Shown piece by piece: positions 10,233 to 19,500 of a stretch of DNA of 64,000 nucleotides. Position 1 is the first letter of the stretch, and each line of letters opens with the position of its first letter. The notes beneath the pieces are model-generated. The model was not told where the DNA came from and did no database searches. It saw only the letters and a program-made list of their open reading frames with translations. The translations under genes and the position numbers were made by a program. The stretch is taken from NCBI GenBank assembly GCA_022819855.1, contig JAJEGN010000016.1, positions 1 to 64,000 on the forward strand, written 5' to 3'. This stretch comes from Gammaproteobacteria bacterium. Lineage in GTDB: Bacteria; Pseudomonadota; Gammaproteobacteria; Steroidobacterales; Rariloculaceae.

Positions 10233-12028
10233 ACGACTTCGTCATCAAGCTCGCGAACGTCAACGGCACGGGGTCGGCGAGCGCCAACACGCTCCTCATG
10301 AAGGCCATCTTCCGCATGGGGATTCCGGTCACCGGCAAGAATTTCTTTCCCTCGAACATTCAGGGCCTGCCGACCTGGTACGAGATCCGCGTCAGCAGGC
10401 AGGGCTATCTCGCGCGCTCGGGATCGGTGGACATCATGGTCGCCATGAACCAGGAAACCTACGCCCAGGATCTCGCCGAGGTCAGTCCCGGCGGCACCAT
10501 GATCTACGACTCGACCTGGCCCAGGGAGAGCGTGATCTCGAGGCCTGACATCGCGATCATCGGCATCCCCCTCGCGCGGATGTGCAACGAGCGCTTCTCC
10601 AGCGCGCGCGTGCGCATTCTCATGAAGAACATGGCCTACGTCGGGGCGCTCGCGGCACTGATCGATCTCGACCTCAAGGTCGTCGAGAAACTCGTCAGGG
10701 AAATGTTCGCGAGCAAGCAGGCGCTGATCGAGTCGAACATGGACGCGATCGCGCTCGGCTACGAATACGCAAGCAAGCACTTCCGCTGCCCGCTGCCGAC
10801 GCGCCTCAAGCGGCTGGACAAGACCGCCGGACACATCATGATCGACGGCAATACGGCGGCGGCGCTGGGCTGCGTCTACGCCGGCGCGACGGTGGGCGCC
10901 TGGTACCCGATTACGCCGTCCACATCGCTGATGGACGCGTTCCGGGCGTTTTGCGAGGAATACCGCAAGGACCCGAACACCGGGGAGCGAAACTTCTGCG
11001 TCGTGCAGGCCGAGGACGAGCTCGCCGCGATAGGCATCGTTCTCGGCGCAACCTGGAACGGCGCGAGGGCGTTCACCCCGACGAGCGGCCCCGGAATCTC
11101 GCTCATGAGCGAGTTTCTGGGCTTCGCGTACTTTGCGGAATTGCCGGCGGTCGTCTTCGATGTGCAGCGGGTCGGCCCGTCGACGGGCATGCCGACGCGC
11201 ACGCAGCAGGGGGACATTCTGGCTGCGGCGTATGCGTCGCATGGCGACACCCGGCATGTGGTTCTGTTCCCCGGCGACCCGCGCGAGTGTTTCGAGCTGT
11301 CGGTCAACGCGTTCGATCTCGCCGACCGGCTGCAGACGCCGGTGCTCGTGCTTTCGGATCTCGATATCGGCATGAACGACTGGATGTGCCCGGAACTCGA
11401 GTGGGACCCCGCTTACCGGCCGGACTGGGGCAAGGTCCTCAAGCCGAGGACCGTTGCACGCCTGCCCGGACGGTTCAATCGTTATGTGGACCCCGACGGC
11501 GACGGCATCGCCGCCCGTACGCTCCCGGGAGGCCACCCCAAGGGATCCTATTTCGTGCGCGGCTCCGGGCACAATCGCTTTGGTGAATACACCGAGGATT
11601 CGAACGAATACCTGGAGGTCGTCAACCGCTTGCGCAGAAAGTGGGCGACCGCCGCGAAGTTCGTACCGGAGCCTGTGATCCGGCGCAGTCGCAAGGCGGC
11701 GGGGTGGGGCATCGTGTCTATCGGCAGTTGCGATCCGGCGGTCAACGAAGCCATCGATCGACTTGCGGCGAAAGGGATCCACCTCAACTACTGCCGGGTC
11801 AGGGCCTTTCCTTTCACGCGGAAGGTCGAACGCTTTCTCGACCGGCACGATTACGTGTTCGTCGTGGAGCAGAACCGCGATGCCCAGCTCAAGAGCCTGC
11901 TGACGCTCGAGACGTCGTATCCGCCTGATCGCATGCACTCGATTCTCAGCTACGGAGGGTTGCCGATGGACTACCGCTGTATCGTCGAAGCGATCGAGGA
12001 AACGTACCAGGGGGTCGTTGCGGCATGA
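10205..12028 (+). CDS. 2-oxoacid:acceptor oxidoreductase, fused gamma/alpha subunit (KorA-type)
   Basis: Gamma domain (NVNGTGSASANTLLMKAIFRMGIPV) followed by alpha domain (GNTAAALGCVYAGATVGAWYPITPSTSLMD). Confidence 0.9.
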   Translation: MPNSAKSRINDFVIKLANVNGTGSASANTLLMKAIFRMGIPVTGKNFFPSNIQGLPTWYEIRVSRQGYLARSGSVDIMVAMNQETYAQDLAEVSPGGTMIYDSTWPRESVISRPDIAIIGIPLARMCNERFSSARVRILMKNMAYVGALAALIDLDLKVVEKLVREMFASKQALIESNMDAIALGYEYASKHFRCPLPTRLKRLDKTAGHIMIDGNTAAALGCVYAGATVGAWYPITPSTSLMDAFRAFCEEYRKDPNTGERNFCVVQAEDELAAIGIVLGATWNGARAFTPTSGPGISLMSEFLGFAYFAELPAVVFDVQRVGPSTGMPTRTQQGDILAAAYASHGDTRHVVLFPGDPRECFELSVNAFDLADRLQTPVLVLSDLDIGMNDWMCPELEWDPAYRPDWGKVLKPRTVARLPGRFNRYVDPDGDGIAARTLPGGHPKGSYFVRGSGHNRFGEYTEDSNEYLEVVNRLRRKWATAAKFVPEPVIRRSRKAAGWGIVSIGSCDPAVNEAIDRLAAKGIHLNYCRVRAFPFTRKVERFLDRHDYVFVVEQNRDAQLKSLLTLETSYPPDRMHSILSYGGLPMDYRCIVEAIEETYQGVVAA

Positions 12029-13080
12029 CTTCCATCGCCAAGCCCAGGATCGTCCATCGCGGGCTGAGCCGTAACCGGCTGGGTCTCACGGTCCGCGACT
12101 ACGAGGGCGGAATGTCGACGCTGTGTGCGGGCTGCGGCCACGATTCGGTGACGGCGGCGATCATCCAGGCGCTGTTCGAACTCGCGGTTCCGCCGCACCG
12201 CGTCGCGAAGATGAGCGGTATCGGCTGTTCCTCGAAGACGCCGGCGTATTTTCTTAACGCATCGCATAGCTTCAACGCCGTGCACGGGCGCATGCCCTGT
12301 ATCGCGACGGGCGCCGCCGCAGCCAACCGGGAGCTGTATCTGCTCGGCGTCTCCGGCGACGGCGACTCGCTGTCGATCGGACTCGGGCAGTTCGCGCACG
12401 CGGTCAGGCGCAACCTCGACATGCTCTACATCATCGAGAACAACGGCGTCTACGGGCTGACCAAGGGGCAGTTCTCGGCCTCCGCCGATATCGGCACGGC
12501 GGCCAAGCGCGGGGAGGTCAACGAGCAGCCGCCGATCGATCCGGTTCAGTTGACGATGGCGCTTGGCGGCACCTTCGTCGCGCGGAGCTTTTCCGGAGAC
12601 AAGGACCAGCTCGTGCCGCTCATCAAGGCCGGCATGCGTCACGAGGGTTTCGCGGTCATCGACGTGCTGTCGCCGTGCGTGACCTTCAACGATCACGAGG
12701 CGTCGACCAAGAGTTACGCGTACACGAGGGAGCATTCCCACGAAGTCATGCATACTGACTTCGTCCCGCCCATGCCGGGCATCACGGTGTCCTACGACAA
12801 GGGCGAGGTCGTTCCGATCACGATGCACGACGGCAGCCGGCTGCTCCTGCGCAAGGTCAGCGACGACTACGATCCGCACAGCCGCGGGGCGGCGATCGAG
12901 TACATCCGAACGCAGCAGCGCAAGGGCGAAATCGTCACCGGACTGCTTTTCGTCGACGAGAGCAGGCCCGACATGCACGGCATCAACAGCACCACCGGCA
13001 TGCCGCTCAACGAACTCCCGTTCCGCTCCCTTTGTCCCGGCAAGCGGCGTCTGGCGGCATTGCAGCGCCGCTATCGCTGA
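12025..13080 (+). CDS. 2-oxoacid:ferredoxin oxidoreductase beta subunit (KorB-type, TPP-binding)
   Basis: STLCAGCGHDSVTAAII, GIGCSSKTPAYFL, GVSGDGDSLSIGLGQFAHAVRRN TPP motif; overlaps korA-like stop. Confidence 0.92.
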   Translation: MTSIAKPRIVHRGLSRNRLGLTVRDYEGGMSTLCAGCGHDSVTAAIIQALFELAVPPHRVAKMSGIGCSSKTPAYFLNASHSFNAVHGRMPCIATGAAAANRELYLLGVSGDGDSLSIGLGQFAHAVRRNLDMLYIIENNGVYGLTKGQFSASADIGTAAKRGEVNEQPPIDPVQLTMALGGTFVARSFSGDKDQLVPLIKAGMRHEGFAVIDVLSPCVTFNDHEASTKSYAYTREHSHEVMHTDFVPPMPGITVSYDKGEVVPITMHDGSRLLLRKVSDDYDPHSRGAAIEYIRTQQRKGEIVTGLLFVDESRPDMHGINSTTGMPLNELPFRSLCPGKRRLAALQRRYR

Positions 13081-13170
13081 TCGATGCCGCCGGCGCCCGG
13101 CTGGCCGCCCGCGGCGGAACCCGGCGCCGTGCCGTCGCCTTGCCCTGCCGCGGTCCATCGGGGAATGACC

Positions 13171-13210
13171 CGGAGGGCGGCGATATCGAGTTTTCACGGT
13201 CGCGTATTCC
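13171..13210 (-). repeat. Degenerate relative of the 2940-3107 element (one arm)
   Basis: ggcggcgatatcgagttttcacggtcgcgtattcc aligns to the reverse complement of 2957-2992 (gacggcgatatcgaattttcgctgtcgcgacttcc) with few mismatches. Confidence 0.5.
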
Positions 13211-13232
13211 CGCGCCCTGACGCCGGACTGAA

Positions 13233-14138
13233 GTGACGCCGGCGACCATGTACGACGACCCGGAAGTCTGGATTGAGATCGTTACCGGGGCGAGCGGACG
13301 CGCCTGTGCGGAGCTATCGCTCGTGCTCGAGACGCAGGGCGTGGAGCATCAGCGGATACGCACGCCGACGGGCTGGTCGATCAGCGTGCGCGCACACGAT
13401 GCCGCCCGTGCGTCGGAGGAACTTGCCGAGTACCGGGACGAAAACGTGCGGCCGCACGGCGCCAGACCGCCACCGGAGACCGTCGGCAACGGCTGGAGCG
13501 CAGTCGCCGTCTACCTGGTCGTACTGCTCGCAGTGGCGGTCTTCGTGAGACAGTTCACGTTCGGCATCGACTGGCTTGCCGCCGGCCGCGTCGAAGCCGG
13601 CAGCATGGTCGGCGGCGAGTGGTGGCGCGCTGTCACGGCGCTGACGATCCACCGCGACGCGGACCACCTGCTCGGCAACCTCGCGTTCGGCAGCTTCTTT
13701 GCCTATTGGGTGTGCCGTTACCTCGGTGACGGGCTCGGTGGACTTGCGATTCTGGTCTCCGGTGCGCTCGGCAACATCCTGAACGCCCTCATCCAGTCCG
13801 CCGACCACCGTTCGATCGGCGCGTCGACCGCGGTATTTGCGGCACTTGCACTGCTGACGGCCAATACCTGGAAGCGTGGGTTCTGGAAGCACACGCCGCT
13901 CAAGACGCGCATCGCGCCGCTCGTCGCCGGGCTCGCCCTGCTCGCCTACACGGGCGCGGGCGGCGAGAACACCGATATCGGCGCGCATCTTTTCGGGTTC
14001 GTGGCCGGTTTCTGCGTCGGCGTCGTGCTTGCGCGCTATCCCGTGCCGCACAGCCGTTCGACGCAACGCAACGCGGGCCTCGCCGCCTGCGCCTTGCTGG
14101 TCCTGGCCTGGGCCTGGGGGATCGCGGCCTGGTATTGA
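13233..14138 (+). CDS. Rhomboid family intramembrane serine protease
   Basis: EWWRAVTALTIHRDADHLLGNLAFG, SIGASTAVFAALALL, GAHLFGFVAGFCVG; multiple TM segments. Confidence 0.88.
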   Translation: MTPATMYDDPEVWIEIVTGASGRACAELSLVLETQGVEHQRIRTPTGWSISVRAHDAARASEELAEYRDENVRPHGARPPPETVGNGWSAVAVYLVVLLAVAVFVRQFTFGIDWLAAGRVEAGSMVGGEWWRAVTALTIHRDADHLLGNLAFGSFFAYWVCRYLGDGLGGLAILVSGALGNILNALIQSADHRSIGASTAVFAALALLTANTWKRGFWKHTPLKTRIAPLVAGLALLAYTGAGGENTDIGAHLFGFVAGFCVGVVLARYPVPHSRSTQRNAGLAACALLVLAWAWGIAAWY

Positions 14139-14178
14139 GCAACTGCGGAAAGCGCCTTGACCCGCCATTCTCGCCGCA

Positions 14179-14297
14179 GGCATGCGGGGAGTCGCACCAC
14201 CGGTCGCTTGAGACACGCGGCGAATACATCCCTGTACGCTCCGCGCGCGCGTCCCTGCGCGCGAGAGTCTCAAGCGACCGGTGGTGCAACTCCCCTT
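14179..14297 (-). repeat. Dispersed hairpin repeat, copy 2
   Basis: 20-bp perfect stem arms 14195-14214/14267-14286 extending outward to ggggag/ctcccc with one wobble; inner CAGGGAC and GTACAGGGATGTA on minus strand. Confidence 0.92.
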
Positions 14298-14313
14298 GGC
14301 GTTGGCAAGGGCC

Positions 14314-15162
14314 CTAATCGAGAACGCCCGCGATCAGTTCCAGGAAGTCGTCCTCGCCGGTCACGCTCTCGGCGCGCCTTGCATCGACCGTGTAGCCGTA
14401 GTCGGCCGCGAACGCTTCGTAACGCGGTCGGCGGTGGGCGATCAGCGCAGGCAATACCCAGCGTACGAAGTCGTCGGGGACGATATCGTCGGTCGAGGCG
14501 AGGCGGTTCTGGTGGAGGAACTGCCGGAGCTTCTCGTCGATGAACTCTTCCTGGTAGTACATCGGTTTCGGCGCGTCGATGCCGCGCTGAACGAGAGTCT
14601 GCACGAGGCGCTCGTCGGGTTTGAGGTAGACGATCAACGTGTGTTCCGAGAGCAGTTCGTAGGTTCGGTCGTCTTCGAGTTCGACGACGCTGCCTCCGGC
14701 ATCGTTGATGAAGTGATCGTAACCGTAGATCGTGTGGGCCTTCTCGATGAACTCGACGACGTCCCGCATCGCGCCGATTTCCGCCTCGCGGTGCAGGCGC
14801 TGCCGCTTCTTGAACTCATCGACGGGCAGCCCGCCGAGGTCGGGACGACCGATCTTGCCCAGAAACGTCGCGATGGGCTCGAGGTTATGAAACGTGATGT
14901 TGCTTGCGATGTAGATCGAGTCGCTTCTGAGCAGATCGCGGAGAAAGTCGACCTGCATCGCCTGCCGCTTGATGTTGTCGAGGATCGGTTCACCGAGGTA
15001 CTTGGTGCCGATGCGATAGTCGCCGGAGTAGTGGAACCACTTCGACTGGGGCAGCTTGTAGGCCAGCGTGGTCTTGCCGACGCCCGACATCCCCAATAGC
15101 GTAATGGCCTTGTTCGGCCATCGCAGGAACTCGTTTCGCGTCATTCGCACGGCATCGACCAT
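14314..15162 (-). CDS. P-loop ATPase/kinase-like protein
   Basis: Walker A ITLLGMSGVGKTTLAYKL; remainder not assigned to a specific function. Confidence 0.7.
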   Translation of the reverse strand: MVDAVRMTRNEFLRWPNKAITLLGMSGVGKTTLAYKLPQSKWFHYSGDYRIGTKYLGEPILDNIKRQAMQVDFLRDLLRSDSIYIASNITFHNLEPIATFLGKIGRPDLGGLPVDEFKKRQRLHREAEIGAMRDVVEFIEKAHTIYGYDHFINDAGGSVVELEDDRTYELLSEHTLIVYLKPDERLVQTLVQRGIDAPKPMYYQEEFIDEKLRQFLHQNRLASTDDIVPDDFVRWVLPALIAHRRPRYEAFAADYGYTVDARRAESVTGEDDFLELIAGVLD

Positions 15163-15460
15163 GGACTGCGGACGCGGCGATTATAAGGCGGTTTCGGCCG
15201 GCGCTCGGTTGCTGTGGCCGGCGAGGCGGAAGGAACGGCAGTGGTGGACCCGGTCGCGCAGGGCCAAAGTCCGGCGCAGAGACGGTTCTTTCCCCGTCGG
15301 GAGAGAATTCGGGGCAACAAAAGATTGTCTACCTGATGGGTAGCGAATTGTGCAAGAGCAGAAAGCTCCATCCACGGGACCGAGGAAATGACATCGAAAC
15401 AGTAACCAACCGTCCTGAATTCGTAGATGGATGAAAGCAGTGCTGGCAACCTTTCGCCGG

Positions 15461-15489
15461 TTGACCCACTGTAGTTCCTGCGTTACGTT
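15461..15489 (+). promoter_or_regulatory. Candidate sigma70 promoter of the toxin-antitoxin operon
   Basis: TTGACC-17 bp-TACGTT ~50 bp upstream of the antitoxin ATG; actgtag (15468-15474)/ctacagt (15503-15509) inverted repeat spans the -10. Confidence 0.4.
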
Positions 15490-15535
15490 CTTCTGCTTAT
15501 TCCTACAGTATGTTCCCGCAACAGGTATATGCGTC

Positions 15536-15883
15536 ATGAAAGCCGTAAGCGTTCGTGAACTGAAGAATAATCCCTCGGCAGCGTTACGCGCGGCGCGCGA
15601 GCAACCCGTCATGGTGCTCAATCGGCACGAGCCGGAAGCAGTGCTGATCCACCTTAGCGACGACTCGCTGCTTGGCGAGCCCGGCGTCCGCCAAGCCATC
15701 GCCACGGGCCTGTTTCGGGAGCGCAGCCTTTCCCTGGGTCTCGCGGCGAAGTACGCCGGACTTGAGATAGCCGAGTTCATCGAGCATGTGTCGAGGCTCG
15801 GGATTCCGGTGGTTGCAGGAACGGCTGAAGCCGTACGCGACGACGCCGAGTCCGTGGAAGCATGGCGGCGCGGCTCGTCATAG
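15536..15883 (+). CDS. Antitoxin with Phd/YefM-like N-terminus and UPF0175-like C-terminus
   Basis: MKAVSVRELKNNPSAALRAAREQPVMVLNRHEPEAVLI followed by LGLAAKYAGLEIAEFIEHVSRLGIPVV. Confidence 0.8.
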   Translation: MKAVSVRELKNNPSAALRAAREQPVMVLNRHEPEAVLIHLSDDSLLGEPGVRQAIATGLFRERSLSLGLAAKYAGLEIAEFIEHVSRLGIPVVAGTAEAVRDDAESVEAWRRGSS

Positions 15884-16356
15884 CCGATGCCAGCCCGTTG
15901 ATCGGTCTCGCCGCGGCAGGTGCTTTCGATCTGTTGCGGCGGCTGTTCGGTCAAGTCACGATCACCGGCAGCGTGCGCGATGAAGTGTTGTCGGGCGGCG
16001 GGCGGCCGGGCGCACGCGAGTTGGCCGAAGCGATTCGGACGGGATGGATCGTTGTCGTGAACGTCCCTCGCGATGCAAGCGCTTTTCCTGTCCTGGGCGC
16101 CGGGGAAGCCAGCACGATCCTGTACGCGACGGAGCAACCCGGTCCTTGCCTCGTGCTCATGGATGACCTGTCCGGCCGTGCTCACGCACACGCGAACGGG
16201 CTTGTACTGACCGGCCTGGCCGGCGTTTTGATCGCGGCCAGGAAGCAGGGATACGTAGACAGCGTTCGTGCTTTGCTGGAAAAGCTCGAGGCGTCGGATT
16301 TTCGACTGTCCCGTGAAGTCGTTGACACCGTGCTCGAACTGGCGGGCGAGGCCTGA
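15862..16356 (+). CDS. DUF3368 PIN-like toxin
   Basis: VIADASPLIGLAAAGAFDLL...GAGEASTILYA...LVLMDDLSGRAHAHANGLVLTGLAGVLIAARKQG; overlaps antitoxin ORF. Confidence 0.85.
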   Translation: MAARLVIADASPLIGLAAAGAFDLLRRLFGQVTITGSVRDEVLSGGGRPGARELAEAIRTGWIVVVNVPRDASAFPVLGAGEASTILYATEQPGPCLVLMDDLSGRAHAHANGLVLTGLAGVLIAARKQGYVDSVRALLEKLEASDFRLSREVVDTVLELAGEA

Positions 16357-16559
16357 GCCGGTTTGTCGCATTTCAACGCCTGCTCGAGAGCCGAGACAGG
16401 GGGTGGTGTGCCGCAGCTCGCCAATACAGGACAAGCGACCGAACATCCCATCGACATCATTCCGGCGTTCGGTCCGCTTGCCATTCACCGCGTAGTGCAA
16501 ATGGCGGCATACTGTCAATCGGGCATGCGACCTTGGGCAGATAACGGCACAAGCGATCA

Positions 16560-19500
16560 ATGAACGGCACGAGCTTTCACCCCGCGGTCGAGCGCTGGTT
16601 CGACTCCGCGTTCGACGCGCCCACAACCGTGCAGCTCGAGGCCTGGCGCGCGATCGCATCCGGGGCGCACACGGTGATCAGCGCGCCGACGGGTTCGGGC
16701 AAGACGCTCGCCGGGTTTCTCGCCGTCATCGACGGGCTCGTCAGGGATGCGCTCGAGGGCCGCCTGGCGGACGAGACGCGCATCGTCTACGTATCGCCGC
16801 TCAAGGCGCTGTCGAACGACGTCCAGAAAAACCTCCAGCAACCGCTCGAGGGCATCCGGCGCGAGCTCATCGAGCAGGCGCTGCCGGACGCGCCGATCCG
16901 CGCCTGGGTACGCACGGGCGACACTCCGCAGAGCGAGCGCGCGAAGATGCGCCGCCTGCCGCCGCACATCCTCGTCACGACGCCGGAATCGCTTTACATA
17001 TTGCTGACGTCCGAATCCGGGCGGCGCATGCTTTCGACGGTCGAAACCGTCATCGTCGACGAGATACATGCTGTTGCAGGCAACAAGCGTGGTGCGCATC
17101 TCGCCCTTTCGCTGGAACGCCTCGCGGCGCTCTGTGCAAAGCCGCCGACGCGGGTCGGCATCTCGGCGACGACCAAGCCGATCGCGAGGATTGCCGAATA
17201 CCTGACCGGCAGCCCGGACATACCGTGCACGATCATCGACGCCGGCCATGTGCGCGACCGGGACCTCGCGCTCGAACTGCCTCAGTCGCCGCTCGAGGCG
17301 ATCATGTCCAACGAGGTCTGGACCGAGGTGTACGACCGGCTCGCCGAGTTGATCGGCGGGCACCGCACGACGCTCGTGTTCGTCAATACGCGCAGGCTCG
17401 CCGAGCGGGCGGCGCGCCACCTTGCGGAGCGGCTCGGCGAGGATGCCGTCACGTCGCACCACGGCAGTCTCGCGAAGGAACACCGCCTGCGGGCGGAGCA
17501 GCGGCTCAAGCAGGGCACGATCAAGGCGATCGTTGCCACTTCGTCGCTCGAACTCGGTATCGACATCGGCGACGTCGATCTGGTCTGCCAGCTCGGTTCG
17601 CCGCGTTCCATCGCGGCCCTGCTGCAGCGGGTCGGCCGTTCCGGTCACGGGCCGCGGGCCTTGCCGAAGGGTCGCCTGTTTCCGCTGTCCAGGGACGAAC
17701 TCGTCGAGTGCGCGGCGCTGCTTGCGAGCGTCGAGCGCGGAGAACTCGACGCGATCCGGCTATGCGACGGAGCGCTCGACGTGCTCGCGCAGCAGATCGC
17801 CGCCGAAGTCGGCATGCAGGAGTGGCGGGTCGAGGAGCTTCTCGCGCTTGTTCGCAGGACAACGGCCTATCGTGACATCGACCCGGAATCGTTCACCGCC
17901 GTGGTGAGGATGCTCGCCGACGGGTTCAGCACGCAACGCGGCCGGCGCAGCGCGCACCTGTTCTTCGACCGCGTGAACGGCACGCTTCGGGGGCGTCGCG
18001 GGGCGAGGCTGACCGCTATCACGAACGGCGGCACGATACCGGATCAGTTCGACTACGACGTCGTGCTGTTGCCGAACGAGGTTCCCGTCGGGACGCTCAA
18101 CGAGGACTTTGCCTTCGAGAGCCTGCCCGGCGACATATTCCAGCTCGGCAGCACCTCGTACCGGATCGTCCGGATCAAGACGGGCAAGGTCTACGTCGAG
18201 GATGCCAGGGGTCAGCCGCCCAACATCCCGTTCTGGTTCGGCGAAGCGCCCGGCCGCAGCGACGAGCTCTCGCAGGCCGTGTCGGCGCTGCGCGAGCGCG
18301 TGGACCGCGAGCTTGCCGGGCGCAGCGGCGCCGAGGTCGCGTCGCTGCTTGCAGCGGAGTGCGGATTGAGCGCATCAGCCGCCGAGCAGCTCGTCGACTA
18401 CCTCGCGGCCGCCCGAGCGGCGCTCGGCCTCCTGCCGACCACGAACAGAATCGTTTTCGAGCGATTCTTCGACGAAGCCGGCGACACGCATCTCGTCATT
18501 CATTCGCCGCTCGGCTCGCGGCTCAATCGCGCCTGGGGCCTCGCCCTGCGCAAGCGGTTCTGCCGCAGGTTCAACTTCGAGCTGCAGGCCGCGGCGCTCG
18601 ACGATTCGATCGTCCTCTCGCTCGGCGCCGTACACAGCTTCGCGCTCGCCGAGGTGGCGAGCTACCTGAGCAGCCGCTCGGTGCGTGAGGTGTTGACCCA
18701 GGCCGTCATCGGCGCGCCGCTCTTTCCGGCCCGGTGGCGCTGGAACGCGACGACCGCGCTCGCCGTGCGGCGGTTCCGCAACGGCAAGCGGGCGCCGCCC
18801 CAGTTCCAGCGCATCGATTCGGAGGATCTGCTCGCGACGGTGTTTCCCGAGCAGCTCGCCTGCGCCGAAAACCTGCCGGGCGGGGACATTGCCATTCCGG
18901 ACCACCCGCTCGTTACGCAGACGCTAGCGGACTGCCTGACGGCGGCAATGGACATCGACGGACTGGAGCGCCTGCTTGCGGGGCTCGAGGCGGGCGGTGT
19001 CGAGATCGAGTGCCGGGATCTGGCGGCCCCTTCGCCGCTTGCGCAGGAAATTCTCGGCGCGAAGCGCTACGCGTTCCTCGATGACGCGCCGGCCGAAGAG
19101 CGCCGGACGCTGGCCGTCCAGTCCAGGCGCTACATGACGGTCGACGAGGCGTCCGAACTCGGCCGGCTCGACCCCGCGGCGATCGCGCGCGTTCGCACTG
19201 AAGCCTGGCCCGAGGTCCGCGACGTCGACGAGCTCGACGACGCGCTGGCCGTGCTCGGCTTCGCGACGGAGGAGGAAGGCGCGGACGCCGCCGGCTGGCA
19301 GGCCTGGTTCGAAATCCTCAAGCACGACGGCCGGGCGACGGAGTTCACGACACCGGCAGGGCTGAAACTCCGGGTCGGCGCGGAAAGGCTCGCTGAACTC
19401 GCTCTTGTATTCCCGTCGGGCCGCGCGGACCCCGATGCGCGCGCGCTGCCGAGCGACATCGGCGATCGGGACACGGCGCTGCGCGAACTCGTGCGCAGCC

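Noticed and set aside
10169-11938. 589-aa minus-strand ORF opposite korA
   Set aside because: Antisense shadow of a confidently identified gene; no recognisable domain
13900-14289. ORF with SLETLARRDARAERTGMYSPRVSSDRW peptide shared with other loci
   Set aside because: The shared peptide is a translation of the dispersed hairpin repeat; the similarity is at DNA level and no codon-level conservation argues for a protein
16357-16559. Small ORF 16363-16563 between the DUF3368 toxin and lhr
   Set aside because: No recognisable domain, overlaps the lhr start, and no clear ribosome-binding support
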